The notes: a model not told the origin generated them from the sequence alone. A DNA stretch of 64,000 nt from CALNXN01 sp942490645 (GCA_942490645.1 CALNXN010000009.1:124001-188000); one strand, 5' to 3'. Counted from the first letter of the stretch, positions 8,475 to 18,822 are shown. Numbers and translations: made by a program.

Positions 8475-8648
8475 TCATTTTTTTTCTTCGGCTTCCCGTT
8501 TCAGAATTGCCGCGACAAATAGTATTGCTGCGACAAACAGGACGATCATCTCTGCGACGTCTCCAAAGAATGCTTTCCCGGCGAATGCACCAAGCGATAC
8601 ATTCACTGCAAATACGACAAAAGCCGCCAACGATGCCCAAAGAAACAT
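8475..8648 (-). CDS. Small membrane protein, 57 residues, unknown function
   Basis: An ATG at 8648 with a strong GGAGGAG ribosome site a few nt upstream opens a 57-codon frame ending at 8475. The protein starts MFLWASLAAFVVFAVNVSLG, has a second hydrophobic stretch (VAEMIVLFVAAILFVAAIL) and ends in a charged tail KREAEEKK, so two membrane helices with a short hydrophilic C-terminus are predicted. It lies 36 nt upstream of hpsK and downstream of the LacI-type operator, so it is the first gene of the sulfonate operon. I recognise no family. Position and ribosome site make it very likely to be translated; a transporter accessory role is a guess. Confidence 0.75.
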   Translation of the reverse strand: MFLWASLAAFVVFAVNVSLGAFAGKAFFGDVAEMIVLFVAAILFVAAILKREAEEKK

Positions 8649-8707
8649 TCGATTCTCCTCCCAGTAGAATCAGTCCTTCTCGTTTGTAAGCCCTCGTGCG
8701 TCGTTTT

Positions 8708-8721
8708 TGCAAGCGCTTACA
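8708..8721. promoter_or_regulatory. LacI-family operator
   Basis: TGCAAGCGCTTACA is an almost perfect 14-bp palindrome around the central CG and matches the generic LacI-family site TGnAAnCGnTTnCA. It lies between the divergent LacI-type regulator and the sulfonate operon, 60 nt upstream of the first operon start. It is the obvious binding site for the adjacent regulator, presumably relieved by DHPS or a pathway metabolite (inference). Confidence 0.75.
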
Positions 8722-8838
8722 TTTCTCGCTGACTTTTCCCATCGTGTGTTGTTGGAGGCGTCAGCTAAGATTTGATGGAATTGTGCTTTCCCCAATATTT
8801 TAGTCTAAATGCCCAGACACTTTGATGAAGAGAAACAG

Positions 8839-9885
8839 ATGCCACCCCGTTCTGCCCCAACTTTGGACGACGTTGCCCGCAAAGCGGGAGTTTCGACTGC
8901 AACAGTGTCGAGATGCTTGAATGCTCCCGATCGCGTGGTCCCCAAAACGCGTGAAAAGGTTCTCAAGGCGGTTAACTCGCTCGGCTATAGCCCGAATTTT
9001 GGAGCACGTGCGCTCGCGGCCAAACGCACACATACGATAGGCGCCGTTATCCCAACAATGGAAAACGCCATCTTCGCACGTGGTTTGCAAGCGTTTCAGG
9101 AGGAGCTTCATCGACTGGGTTACGTTTTGCTGGTTGCCAGCTCGTCTTACAGCCCTGAGGTTGAAGAAGAGCAGGTGCGAGCGTTGGTTTCACGAGGGGC
9201 GGACGGGCTCTTGTTGATTGGACATGATCGTAATGTATCAATTCTAGAGTTCTTAAAGGTTCAAGAAATTCCTGCGCTCGTCACGTGGGCCTTTGACAAG
9301 AATTCGACCCTGCCGTCGATTGGCTTCGACAACCGAAAGGCAATGCGCCTGCTTGTCAAAGAGGTCATTCGGTTGGGACATCGTCAAATCGCTATGATTT
9401 CAGCCCCAGTCGCGGGGAATGATCGCGCGCGTATGCGCTTGTCAGGCGCGCAAGACGCATTGGTAGACTCAGGACTGACACCAGACGCATTTGTGTTACT
9501 GGAAACACCGTATGGTATTGAAAATGGTCAGAACGCGTTTGCGCAGTTGTGGAACTCAGAGCTCAGGCCAACGGCCATCGTGTGCGGAAATGATGTTCTT
9601 GCCACAGGTGCACTGATCGAGGCGGCGCGGATGGGCGTTCGTGTTCCGGCCGATGTTTCGATAACCGGTTTTGACGACATTGAGCTTGCTGGGATAGTTG
9701 AGCCGGGACTGACGACTGTCCATGTTCCGCACCGGGAAATGGGATCACGCGCGGCTCAAGCATTGGTCGAAATGGTTTCGGGTAAGTCAGCTGGCTCCCG
9801 CATTGAACTGGAAACCGATATTCGATGGCGAGGCTCATTAAGTGAGTTGCAGCGCCCACAAAAAAATCCTCGAAGCATAGCATAG
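8839..9885 (+). CDS. LacI family transcriptional regulator of the sulfonate operon
   Basis: This LacI/GalR-type repressor of about 348 residues starts with the helix-turn-helix PTLDDVARKAGVSTATVSR and the hinge helix region PNFGARALAAKRT, followed by a periplasmic-binding-protein-like effector domain with IGAVIPTMENAIFARGLQ, FDNRKAM and SITGFDDIELAG. I prefer the ATG at 8839, which has GAAGAG 6 nt upstream and gives the standard short N-terminus, over the ATG at 8809, which lacks a ribosome site. It is divergent from the sulfonate operon with a LacI-type operator between. Regulation of that operon by a sulfonate effector is inferred. Confidence 0.88.
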   Translation: MPPRSAPTLDDVARKAGVSTATVSRCLNAPDRVVPKTREKVLKAVNSLGYSPNFGARALAAKRTHTIGAVIPTMENAIFARGLQAFQEELHRLGYVLLVASSSYSPEVEEEQVRALVSRGADGLLLIGHDRNVSILEFLKVQEIPALVTWAFDKNSTLPSIGFDNRKAMRLLVKEVIRLGHRQIAMISAPVAGNDRARMRLSGAQDALVDSGLTPDAFVLLETPYGIENGQNAFAQLWNSELRPTAIVCGNDVLATGALIEAARMGVRVPADVSITGFDDIELAGIVEPGLTTVHVPHREMGSRAAQALVEMVSGKSAGSRIELETDIRWRGSLSELQRPQKNPRSIA

Positions 9886-10074
9886 CATCATATGCGACCT
9901 CGGGATCTGACGTAGTATTTCTATTGAAAACAATGGTCTACGGGTGGGGAGACAAAACGCACTTTGTGAACTTGCAAAACATTCCGATTAGCCAGACCGT
10001 CACCTAGGAGTCAAATTGGTCTTGCAGCTTCCAGCAATGACGACAGCGACCAGGCGTGAGTGCGCTAGAGACCG

Positions 10075-12636
10075 TCAAAACTCTTCCCATCCGCTATCAA
10101 TTTGGGCTTCCGTTTTTTGCGTAGACTGGGTTATCAATTGTTGCGCTTCGGCCTGCGGTTTTACGCGCATCAAAGGCACCACATCTTGAGACGGTCCAGT
10201 GTGGAACCTGCTTGTCGATTTGCGCAGTTCTTCGGCTTCTTGCGCCAGCACTTGACTTGAAGCGGTGACCTCTTCGAATGAAGCTGCTTGTTTTTGCGTA
10301 TTTGCGTCGATGCGCGCTACGGCGTCAGAAATCTCTTGAATACCGTTAGTTTGCTCAGAAATTGCAATCGAAACATCGCTTACACTATCCGAGATTTTGA
10401 CGACACTTTGGGCGATGTATTCCAGCGACGACTTTGCATCGGCAACCTTGGCAACCCCTTCGCTAACTGCGGTGTCGCTTTGCGCAATGACTTGAGCTAT
10501 CTCCTTTGCGGCTTCGCTCGCCCTTTGAGCCAGTTGGCGAACTTCTGACGCGACCACCGAGAAACCACGACCCGCTTCACCTGCACGGGCTGCTTCCACA
10601 CCAGCGTTGAGTGCGAGCAGATTGATCTGAAAGGCGATGTCATTGATCACGCCGACCACACGAACAATCTCTTTGGAACCATCTGCGATTCGGTCCATGG
10701 ACGTGGCGGCTTCTGCGGCGACAATTTCACTTTGCTGGGCCGAGTCGCGCGCCAATTGAGCGTTCGAACTGACTTCCGTTATGTTTCCATTGACCTGCTT
10801 GATGCTCGCTGCAAGTTCTACTAGGGCCGCAGACGTTTCCTCAACAGATGCGGCGTTTTGTTCGGCTTGACGCGACAATGTATCAGAGGTTTGTTGAAGC
10901 TCTCCGGACGAAGTCGAAAGCACATTGCCGCTTTCGGAGATTTCGCCCACCAAAGACTGCAATGAATCGACCATCCCGTTTACGTTAGTTTGCAGTTCCT
11001 CAAACGCGCCCTCAAAGTCGCCTTCCATGCGCTCGGTAAGATCCCCGTTGGCAACCTTGCTCAGCACCAGCCCGGTTTTTGACAGGCCCGTATCCACGGC
11101 ACTGAGAAGCAGGTTGATGTTTTTGGCCAAGTGAATCAGGGTTTCGTCGTCGAAATCCGCGTCTACACGCGTTTTGAAGTCACCAACAATTGCCGCATCA
11201 ACAACTTTGCCGAAAGACGATCCTAGTTTGCGCATCATGTTCTCGCGATCAGCCACGGCTGCATTGTCGGCCGCCTCCTTTTCTTTAGCGAGTGTTTTTT
11301 CGCGCTCGACGGCTTTTTCCCGTTCAGCGGACATCTCAGCCATTTGAACGTTTGCGGCTTCCTGCTCTTTGTTCAGTTCGACAATCTTGATTGAATTCTG
11401 TCTGAACGTTTCAGTGGCTCTGGCGAGTTCGCCCAATTCATCACCACGCTCGGTTTCGGGAATGTCCACGTTGTAATCTCCGCTTGCGACGGATCCGACG
11501 GCGGTGGTCAATTTCTGGACAGGGCGCGTGATGCCACGTGAGAAGAAAAGCGATATCGCCAATGCACCCAGGAAAATGGCAAAGGCAATGGCGACCGCTC
11601 GTTTCAATGCCCACGGCAAACCTGCAAAAAGCTCGTCAACATCTTGCTGAACAACAGTGATCCATGTCGTTCCCAGGAACTCGAGCGGCGCATAATGTGC
11701 CAGGACGTGTCGGCCTGTGGGCTCTACAAAGTCCAGGGTTTCTGACTGCCCTGTGAGTGCTTTTTTGGTGACTTCTGGGTCGTATGCCGTGACGAGGATG
11801 TCATTGACTTCGGTCATCAAGGAATCTGTGCGCAACAGACCATCCGCACCAACGAGGAAACCGTCAGCCGTCTCTCCAAGCCCTTCCAGGTCTCGGATGG
11901 ATGCATTTAGAAGGCTGATTGGCATCTGATAAGCCAACACACCGAGCAAAGTTCCTTGTTGATTGAAAACTGGCCGTGAGATGAAAGCAGCCGGCGCAAA
12001 GTTGCTTGGCTCATATGGCGCAAAGTCAACAAAAAATGTGGGGTCGTCAGCCGTGCGTTCGACAGCTCCGCGAAATGCTTCGGCCAAACCAGAATCCCGC
12101 CATTTGCCAGTAATCACGTTCGTTGCGAAGTCATTTTCCTTGAAAACACTGTAGACCAAGTTGCCTTCCGGATCGAAAAGGAAGACGTCGTAATAGCCCA
12201 TCTCGTTTTGCAATGCGTCCAGCGAAGGGTGGTAGACGGCGTGAATGAATCCGTAGTTTGATCCGGTATCGGCCGAAACGAGCAAGTCCTTTTCACCCAG
12301 CGGGTGAGGGTTTTCGTCGATGTACACCCTGCGCAAAACCTCCTCAGGGTTCTCCAGCGTGTCATAACCGTCGGCAAGTGCGATCAAAGCTTGGGTGGTC
12401 GCGAGCGCAGCAGAGTTGATGCGGATATCCCGCTCGAGTCCAGCCAGCAAGTTTTGCACTTGTTTGTGCTTCAAGACTGCAATGCTCTTGATGTTTTGGA
12501 TCGCATTTCTTTCTATAATGCGCTCTGTAAGGGCGGAATTCGCGGCAACCATGACCAAGATAGTGAGCGCCACAAGCGCGCTCATTATAATTGGTAGTTT
12601 CTTACCAATAGTCAGGTTATTCAGTCGCGTCAGCAT
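10075..12636 (-). CDS. Methyl-accepting chemotaxis protein with periplasmic sensor domain
   Basis: This chemoreceptor of about 853 residues starts with a membrane helix (IIMSALVALTILVMVAANSA), followed by a roughly 300-residue periplasmic domain with double-Cache features (YDVFLFDPEGNLVYSVFKEN; DGFLVGADGLLRTDS), a second helix (AVAIAFAIFLGALAISLFF), HAMP segments, a long coiled coil and the signalling tip DIAFQINLLALNAGVEAARA. I chose the start at 12636 because AAGGAG lies 7 nt upstream; an in-frame ATG at 12669 has no such site. It is convergent with the LacI gene. The ligand is unknown; linkage to sulfonate catabolism invites the guess that it senses a related compound, but there is no direct evidence. 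Confidence 0.88.
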   Translation of the reverse strand: MLTRLNNLTIGKKLPIIMSALVALTILVMVAANSALTERIIERNAIQNIKSIAVLKHKQVQNLLAGLERDIRINSAALATTQALIALADGYDTLENPEEVLRRVYIDENPHPLGEKDLLVSADTGSNYGFIHAVYHPSLDALQNEMGYYDVFLFDPEGNLVYSVFKENDFATNVITGKWRDSGLAEAFRGAVERTADDPTFFVDFAPYEPSNFAPAAFISRPVFNQQGTLLGVLAYQMPISLLNASIRDLEGLGETADGFLVGADGLLRTDSLMTEVNDILVTAYDPEVTKKALTGQSETLDFVEPTGRHVLAHYAPLEFLGTTWITVVQQDVDELFAGLPWALKRAVAIAFAIFLGALAISLFFSRGITRPVQKLTTAVGSVASGDYNVDIPETERGDELGELARATETFRQNSIKIVELNKEQEAANVQMAEMSAEREKAVEREKTLAKEKEAADNAAVADRENMMRKLGSSFGKVVDAAIVGDFKTRVDADFDDETLIHLAKNINLLLSAVDTGLSKTGLVLSKVANGDLTERMEGDFEGAFEELQTNVNGMVDSLQSLVGEISESGNVLSTSSGELQQTSDTLSRQAEQNAASVEETSAALVELAASIKQVNGNITEVSSNAQLARDSAQQSEIVAAEAATSMDRIADGSKEIVRVVGVINDIAFQINLLALNAGVEAARAGEAGRGFSVVASEVRQLAQRASEAAKEIAQVIAQSDTAVSEGVAKVADAKSSLEYIAQSVVKISDSVSDVSIAISEQTNGIQEISDAVARIDANTQKQAASFEEVTASSQVLAQEAEELRKSTSRFHTGPSQDVVPLMRVKPQAEAQQLITQSTQKTEAQIDSGWEEF

Positions 12637-12873
12637 GTCGGCACTCCTTGCAGCTTTCACAAGGTCCATGTCGCTTGAAGGCGCGAACGCACCCAGTTTG
12701 CACCTTGAGCCAATCTGATGGACCGGCAGAGGTGCGTGTATCTTGCAATCGTTTCAAAGAGATTACCGATGCTCTGTCAGAATGCCCTTTGACGGGCCTT
12801 GCAGGGGAGGGGATCAAGGCCCAACCACCGGGAACCCCTTTGCAGCGTCGTTTTTCCCAACCGCCAGAGGTTT

Positions 12874-13803
12874 TCAGAGAACAGCATCTGTCAGCAACCC
12901 TTCGGAACGAAACGATAAATCTCTGTCCTTTCCGATAATGACGTGTTCATGAACGGTCACGCCAATTGCATGGCAAGCCGCTTGAATTTTCGTGGTCATT
13001 TCTATGTCCTGACGGCTTGGGGTCGGATCACCTGAAGGGTGATTGTGCGCCAGAATCAGCGCGCTGGCGTTCAGTTCAAGCGCGCGTTTGGCGATCTCTC
13101 GCGGGTAGACCGGCACGTGGTCCACGGTCCCCTCTGCCTGCTCTTCATCGGCGATCACATAATTCTTGCGGTCCAGGAACATGACTCGGAACTGTTCCGT
13201 TTCGCGGTGCGCCATGGAGGTCCGGCAATAGTCGATCAAATCATCCCATGACGACATCACGTCGCGCTTCAAAACACGGGCCTGACCCATTCGCTGCGCA
13301 ATTGCTTCCAGCATCTTCAGCTGGAAATAGACCCTTTCCGTGGCACCTTCGATTTTCAGTATACGGTGCTCTGATGCTGCAATCACGCCGTTCAAGTCAC
13401 CAAACGTCGACAACAGACGCTTGGCCAATGGCTTGACGTCGATCCGACCGATTGCATTGAAAAGCACCAATTCCAACAGCTCATACTCCGGCATCCCTTT
13501 GTGCCCACCGCTCAAAAAGCGTGTGCGCAAACGCTCGCGATGCCCCCAGTAATGGGGGCGTTTGTGACCATCTGGTCCTGTGATGAGCCCACCACCTGCG
13601 GATGCATGCGATTTCAGTCGTTCATTGGGTTGAAACGTCTTTGCAAACGCCGGTTCGACAGCCGCACCCGGCGGGGGAATTCGCGCCTCAAGATCGGCGA
13701 GGCCAGCCAGGGCATGCTCGGAAAATCCGGGTGCTGTATCGTCGGGTCTGCCCTGCCCATCTACCTTTTCGCCAAACAGTTTTTCGGACAACCATCCAGA
13801 CAA
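12874..13803 (-). CDS. radC: RadC family JAMM/MPN-domain protein
   Basis: This 309-residue RadC family protein has an N-terminal helix-hairpin-helix-like region (YELLELVLFNAIGRIDVKPL) followed by the JAMM metalloprotease-like motif AHNHPSGDPTPSRQD (HxH...D zinc ligands) near residue 247. The extra N-terminal segment of about 70 residues makes it longer than the usual 225, as is common in this order. RadC proteins are widespread; the old DNA-repair label is not well supported, so I claim only the family. It stands alone between the chemoreceptor and a non-coding stretch. Confidence 0.9.
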   Translation of the reverse strand: MSGWLSEKLFGEKVDGQGRPDDTAPGFSEHALAGLADLEARIPPPGAAVEPAFAKTFQPNERLKSHASAGGGLITGPDGHKRPHYWGHRERLRTRFLSGGHKGMPEYELLELVLFNAIGRIDVKPLAKRLLSTFGDLNGVIAASEHRILKIEGATERVYFQLKMLEAIAQRMGQARVLKRDVMSSWDDLIDYCRTSMAHRETEQFRVMFLDRKNYVIADEEQAEGTVDHVPVYPREIAKRALELNASALILAHNHPSGDPTPSRQDIEMTTKIQAACHAIGVTVHEHVIIGKDRDLSFRSEGLLTDAVL

Positions 13804-15007
13804 TTTTTGAACCTCCGTATCAAGAGCGCTGCATGTCTCGGCACTTATGCTGCCTTCGGCGCTGTACGCATCTTTGATGGTCCTGTTGTGGTTAAGGGGC
13901 GGTTAAAAATGAGCAAAACGCGCCGGTATGACTGTAGAAAAGAATTTTCATGGGCAGGATGGAGCCACCCTCTGAAACAGCATTCACCCTTTGTCATTGA
14001 GACAAAACTCAGAAAGCGGTGCAGATAAGAGGCTTGGTGCTCTTTGTCGGGAAGAAAACCTGGACGTGGAATTTCCAAGAGAATGTGGGAAGGGAGACGC
14101 GCCGTGTTCTGTTCGGGCGCTATCCGGCGTTTCGGCCGATGCACAAGAAGATGTAAATCGACTTGCCCAACGCTTGGGGCAGCCGGATGCATATGACCCG
14201 GCCTCAGCTACGCTCAGAGAACAAGAAGCGCGGCCTCAGGCAGAAGTTCGATCTGCACCTTAAAGACTGGTTGCGGTCACCGCTGGATGAAATCTCGAAG
14301 TCCGTTGTCGCAGAAAGACGCCTCGCCCTTGTGGCAACGCCATTGGCAGGCAATCGTTTGCCAAAGTGTTTGTGCACGGTCTGGAAACATGTGCGTCGGA
14401 TGCACGATTTGCTGCAAATCTCCACGCTGGCCACAGAATGAGTTGCGGAGGCGCCCAAAGAGAAGTTATTCGAAAATCTGGTGAATTGGTATCACACGAT
14501 CGACGCATTTCTGATCCCAATCCATCGGGTGTTCTGTGTGTTTAAACTCTTTTCCAGACTTCGGAAAACCGAGGCGTTCACATGGGAGTGGAAGGGTGTA
14601 GATGACGACCGCAAACTTCTTGCAATGCATCCGCAAGCAAGCGCATCGCGGTATGATCGTGTATTGCCAGTTCGGAATGCGTCGTTTCGGAAAAGGATAA
14701 TCACAAGCCTCAAGCAGGCCGGTGTTCCTGATCAACAGGAGCAAACCAAAAAGCTCCCAATTGCGTGCTTGCAGCACATGACGGCTTTGTCCGCATTGCA
14801 GTCAGTGGATTAGATTGCGGCAATAACTTCTTTGAGCCGGTTCTTCGCGGTTAGGGACGGCGCAGCATCCGTCACGAAGGGCGGAAGCCAGACCTTCTCT
14901 GTGGCTACGAATTGTCCTCTTCGCTCCACGAATGCAGGCACTTGTATGTGCTACTCAACTTTGACTTCACTGATGAAGTTGTCAAAAGACCCGCCCTCAA
15001 AGCGGTT
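13804..15007. other. Intergenic stretch without a convincing gene
   Basis: About 1.2 kb between radC and the broken pit gene. Several frames of 80-115 codons exist on both strands, but none has a believable ribosome site, domain or codon pattern. The stretch looks like decayed coding DNA, and I could not identify any parent gene. Confidence 0.6.
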
Positions 15008-16573
15008 TCACGGCAGCATCATGCCGCGGATCATGAAGAAGAACATCGCTGATAGGGTCGCCGCGATGGGGACCGTGATGATCCAAGCCGCTGCGATACG
15101 CAGCAACAGGTTGCGTTTGACGAGTTCGACGCGGTGCACGCGCCCCAGGCCGCGCCTTTCCTGTTTTCCAAGCAACCGGTCTGCGGCCGCCTGCGCCTTC
15201 ATCTCGCGCAGCATGTCGCCCTTGGTGGCGACATCCGCCGCTTCAAACTCAGCCAGGAAGGCTTCAACCGCGTCCGGGTCGCTGTCGGCATGGTGGTCGC
15301 GGATATCGTCGAGCATGCGCGCGTAGCTCGACTTGATGTATTCGCGCAGGAAGCCGACGCCGAACACGCCACCGACAGCGATATGGGTCGAACTGACAGG
15401 CAGACCCAGTTGCGATGCGATGATGACGGTAATCGCTGCGGCCATGGCGATGCAGAAGGCGCGCGTCTTGTCGAGTTCGGTGATCTCGCTGCCGACGGTC
15501 CGGATCAGTTTCGGCCCGTAAAGCGCAAGCCCAAATGCGATTCTGATCGCCCCTACCGCCATGACCCAGAGGGGAATGCCCGCGCTGATGGAAATCCCGC
15601 CCTCGGTGATGGCTTCGTTGATCCCGGCCAGCGGCCCGACCGCATTGGCGACGTCGTTGGCGCCATGCGCGAAGCTCAGAAGGGCTGCGGCGAAGATCAG
15701 CGGGACGGTGAACAGATCGTTGACGCTGGCCTTGTGGTTGTCCAGCTTCGCCGTCATCCGGGCGATGTAGGGCCGCATGACCAGGTAGACGACAACGGCG
15801 GCCACCACCCCGATCCAAGCGCCATGGGGAAGGAGACCGCGATGATCTTCTTGACGCCTTTCAGCATCAGATAGGTCGAAAAGGCCCAGGCCATGACCGC
15901 CACCAGCACCGGCACCATGCGGTTGGCAGCCGCCAGAACGTCCTGTTTGTAGGTGATCGTGCGCTTGATGAGAAACAGAAAGCCCGCCGCGATCAGCCCG
16001 CCCATCACCGGCGAAATCACCCAGCTTGCCGCGATCTGGCCCACCACGGACCAATCCGCGATGCCCCAGCCCGCCGCCGCGATCCCCGCGCCAAGGACAC
16101 CGCCGACGATGGAATGGGTGGTCGAGACCGGCGCGCCGATGGCCGTGGCAAAGTTCAGCCACACCGCCGCCGCCAGAAGCGCCGCGATCATAATCCAGAT
16201 GAAGGTATCCCGGTCCGCCACGAGATCGGGATCGATGATCCCGCTCTTGATGGTGCCCACGACATCGCCCCCCGCGATCAGCGCACCGCGCGCCTCGAAA
16301 AAGGCGGCGATGAAAATGGCCCCGGTCAGGGTGATGGCGTGCGAGCCAACGGCGGGCCCGACATTGTTCGCAACGTCGTTGGCGCCAATGTTCATCGCCA
16401 TGTAGCCGCCGATCATCGCGGCGGCGACCAAGAGAATACCATCGACACCCCCATCGGTCCGGACGATGGTGAACAGCATGATGCCGACGATGAAAAGCAA
16501 GCGCTGTCCCGAACCTGAACAATTCGTCCCGGTTCCGCTGAGCGGCGCTCTCGATTTTTTCTGTTCTCAACAC
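15008..16573 (-). pseudogene. pit: Inorganic phosphate transporter (Pit family), frameshifted
   Basis: A low-affinity phosphate permease is encoded on the minus strand but split by indels. The N-terminal half reads from about 16500 with GGYMAMNIGANDVANNVGPA and APVSTTHSIVGGVLGAG. The C-terminal half continues in another frame below about 15825 with LSFAHGANDVANAVGPLAG and LPVSSTHIAVGGVFGVG. Both copies of the paired Pit signatures are intact, so the break near 15822 behaves like one missing base; a second shift near 16505 separates a possible leader starting at a GTG at 16573. The protein would have about 10-12 membrane helices. Either the gene is a recent pseudogene or the sequence has errors here. 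It is divergent from the Na/Pi cotransporter gene, which shows the same damage. Confidence 0.8.
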
Positions 16574-16821
16574 GGCATGCCCCCACAGTATTGCACGATC
16601 GAAGCCGGATCATCACAGACCTGCAGAACGCCAATATGACCCATGTCAAGGACGCCATTTTTCACATTCGCTATGTCTTAGAATTGCAACACTCCCAAGG
16701 AGCGACACGCGGTGGCAGGAAAGACCGATCTGATCGCATCAGCAAGCATGCGTTGTCGCCCGTGTCCGGGCCCGTCAGCACGCGCCGCGCCGTGGGCCTC
16801 GTGGTGCACGGACCCGTCGGC

Positions 16822-18640
16822 ATGACGCGCTATTATCTTCCCGTCGTCATCGGTGCGCTTCTGCTGGCCTTCTGGGTCAGCCCCGACGCGCAGGAAATCG
16901 CGGCGGGCGTTGCGATCTTTCTGTTCGGCATGCTGATGCTCGAGGACGGGTTCAAGCTTTTCGGCGGCGGCGCGCTGGAGCGGATTCTCGAACGCGCGAC
17001 CGGCTCGACGCCCCGGGCGATCTCGTTCGGGATTATTCTCGACCACGCTTCTGCAATCCAGTTCGCTGGTCTCGGTCATCACCATCTCGTTCCTGAGCGC
17101 CGGTCTGATCTCGCTCATCGGGGGCGTGGGCATCATCTTTGGCGCGAATATCGGGACGACGACCGGCGCCTGGCTGGTTGCGGGGCTTGGGCTCAAGATC
17201 GACATCGCGGCCTACGCCATGCCGATGATCGCGCTCAGCATCATGTTGGTGTTCCAGAAATCCAAGCCGCTTGCGGGGCATTGGCTATGCGCTTGCCGGG
17301 CTGGGGTTTCTGTTTCTCGGCATCCATCACATGAAAGAGGGCTTCGACGCCTTCAAGGACCAGATCGACCTGACACGTTTCGCGCTGACCGGGATTGCTG
17401 GGTCTGTTCGTCTATTCGCTCATCGGCACCGCCGCGACCGTCATCATGCAGTCGAGCCATGCCACGATGGTCCTGATCCTCACCGCCCTGTCCGCCGGGC
17501 AGATCAGCTACGAGAACGCGCTGGCCCTGGCGATCGGGGCGAATATCGGCACGACGATCACCGCGATCCTCGGGGCGCTGGGGGCGAACTTCCAAGGCAA
17601 GCGCCTGGCGCTGGCGCACCTGATTTTCAACGCGGTGACGGCGCTTGTCGCGCTGTTGCTTATCGCCCCCTTGCGCGACGCTGTGGATTGGATCAGCGAT
17701 CTGGTCGGCATCGCCCCGGACGATTTCGCGATGAAGCTCGCGGTGTTCCACACGATCTTCAACGTGCTGGGCGTCGCGCTGATGCTGCCCGTCCTCAACC
17801 GGCTCATCGCCTTTCTCGAACGTCGCATCGTCGAACCTGTGCTGGACGTAAGCCGCCCGCGCTACCTCAACGAGGCGGTGGACGAATTCCCCCAGACCCT
17901 CGAGATCGCGCTGCGCAAGGAGGTGCTGCACCTTTACGAGAATGCGGTCGAATCTGATCCTGCACGGCCTCAACCTGCATCGGGACGAGGTGTTCGCGAC
18001 CGACAACGTGGCCGATCTGGTGCGGCACAGCCGAACGCCGTTCGAGCTCGATCTCGACGAAAGCTACGAACGCCGCGTGAAAACGCTCTACGCGGGTATC
18101 GTGGAATTCACGACGCGGGTCGGCGACAAACGGGTCGATCCCGACATCGCCGAACGGGTCTACGCGCTGCGCGACGTGGCCAGCGATATCGTGCAGGCGG
18201 TGAAATCCGTGAAACACCTGCGCAAGAACATTCTGCGCTACACGGTGCGCAACCATGGCGCCACGACCGAGCTTTACGACGAACTCCGCACCGAAATTGC
18301 ACGGATCGCGGTCGAGATCAGAAAGCTCGGCCTGAGCGAACCCGAAAACCGCAGCGCGCTTTGGCTTGATCAGGAACGCGCCCAGATCGAGGAAGATGCC
18401 CGTATGACATCGCGGCGCGTCGATGCTCTCATCCGCAAACGTGCGCTGGACGCGACTGCCGCCACGTCGTTCATGAACGATTCCGGCTACGCCTATGATG
18501 CCATGCGCGATCTGATCGAAGCGGCGCGCAGCTACTATATCGAAAGGGAAGGCGCGATGGCCGAGGTGGAACGCCTGCTGTCGCTCGACGAAGAAGAACT
18601 CAGCGAGGCGGTCACCGAACACGCGAAGACAGCAGGGTGA
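16822..18640 (+). pseudogene. Na/Pi cotransporter (NptA/PNaS family with PhoU-like tail), frameshifted
   Basis: The protein can be followed across five reading-frame segments: the membrane start from an ATG at 16822 (AAGVAIFLFGMLMLEDGFKL), then after about 17037 GVGIIFGANIGTTTGAWLVA, after about 17276 GFLFLGIHHMKEGFDAF, after about 17395 GTAATVIMQSSHATMVLILT and GANIGTTITAILGALGANF, and after about 17945 a PhoU-like alpha-helical tail ending at 18640. The two GANIGTTxTA repeats are the Na/Pi-II signature. Each break fits one extra base. The conserved protein on both sides argues for sequencing errors or very recent damage. A GTG at 16712 is an alternative start. A pit gene is divergent, so this is a phosphate-uptake locus. 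Confidence 0.78.
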
Positions 18641-18730
18641 TGATCGCGTCGGATTGCATGAAACACCGTCATGCCAACGTCATGAAACGCGTCCAGAGTT
18701 GCCACCGGGATCACGATTGGAGAAGCGAAG

Positions 18731-18822
18731 ATGGGCTCTGAAAAAGCTGGCCGCGAAAGTCGAAGACTACAACGCGCGTCTCGAAAGCGGAAAGGCGAGC
18801 AAGATCAAGCCGGTGCTGTCCA
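18731..18822 (+). pseudogene. Truncated coiled-coil protein gene beside the phosphate transporter
   Basis: After the Na/Pi gene, an ATG with a GGAGAAG ribosome site is followed, allowing one extra base in a GGG run, by KKLAAKVEDYNARLESGKAS and then KIKP, the start of a small coiled-coil protein type often found next to phosphate transporters. At about 18822 the homology stops abruptly and the sequence becomes the decayed integrase read from the other strand. About 25 residues of a roughly 100-residue protein survive. The join is a recombination breakpoint. Confidence 0.5.

Noticed and set aside
8684..8697. Possible second LacI half-site (TGTAAGCCCTCGTG) upstream of the sulfonate operon
   Set aside because: Only one half matches the consensus; the other arm lacks symmetry, so I did not list it as an operator.
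13845..14813. Several frames of 80-115 codons after radC, on both strands
   Set aside because: They overlap one another, lack ribosome sites and recognisable domains, and have irregular composition.
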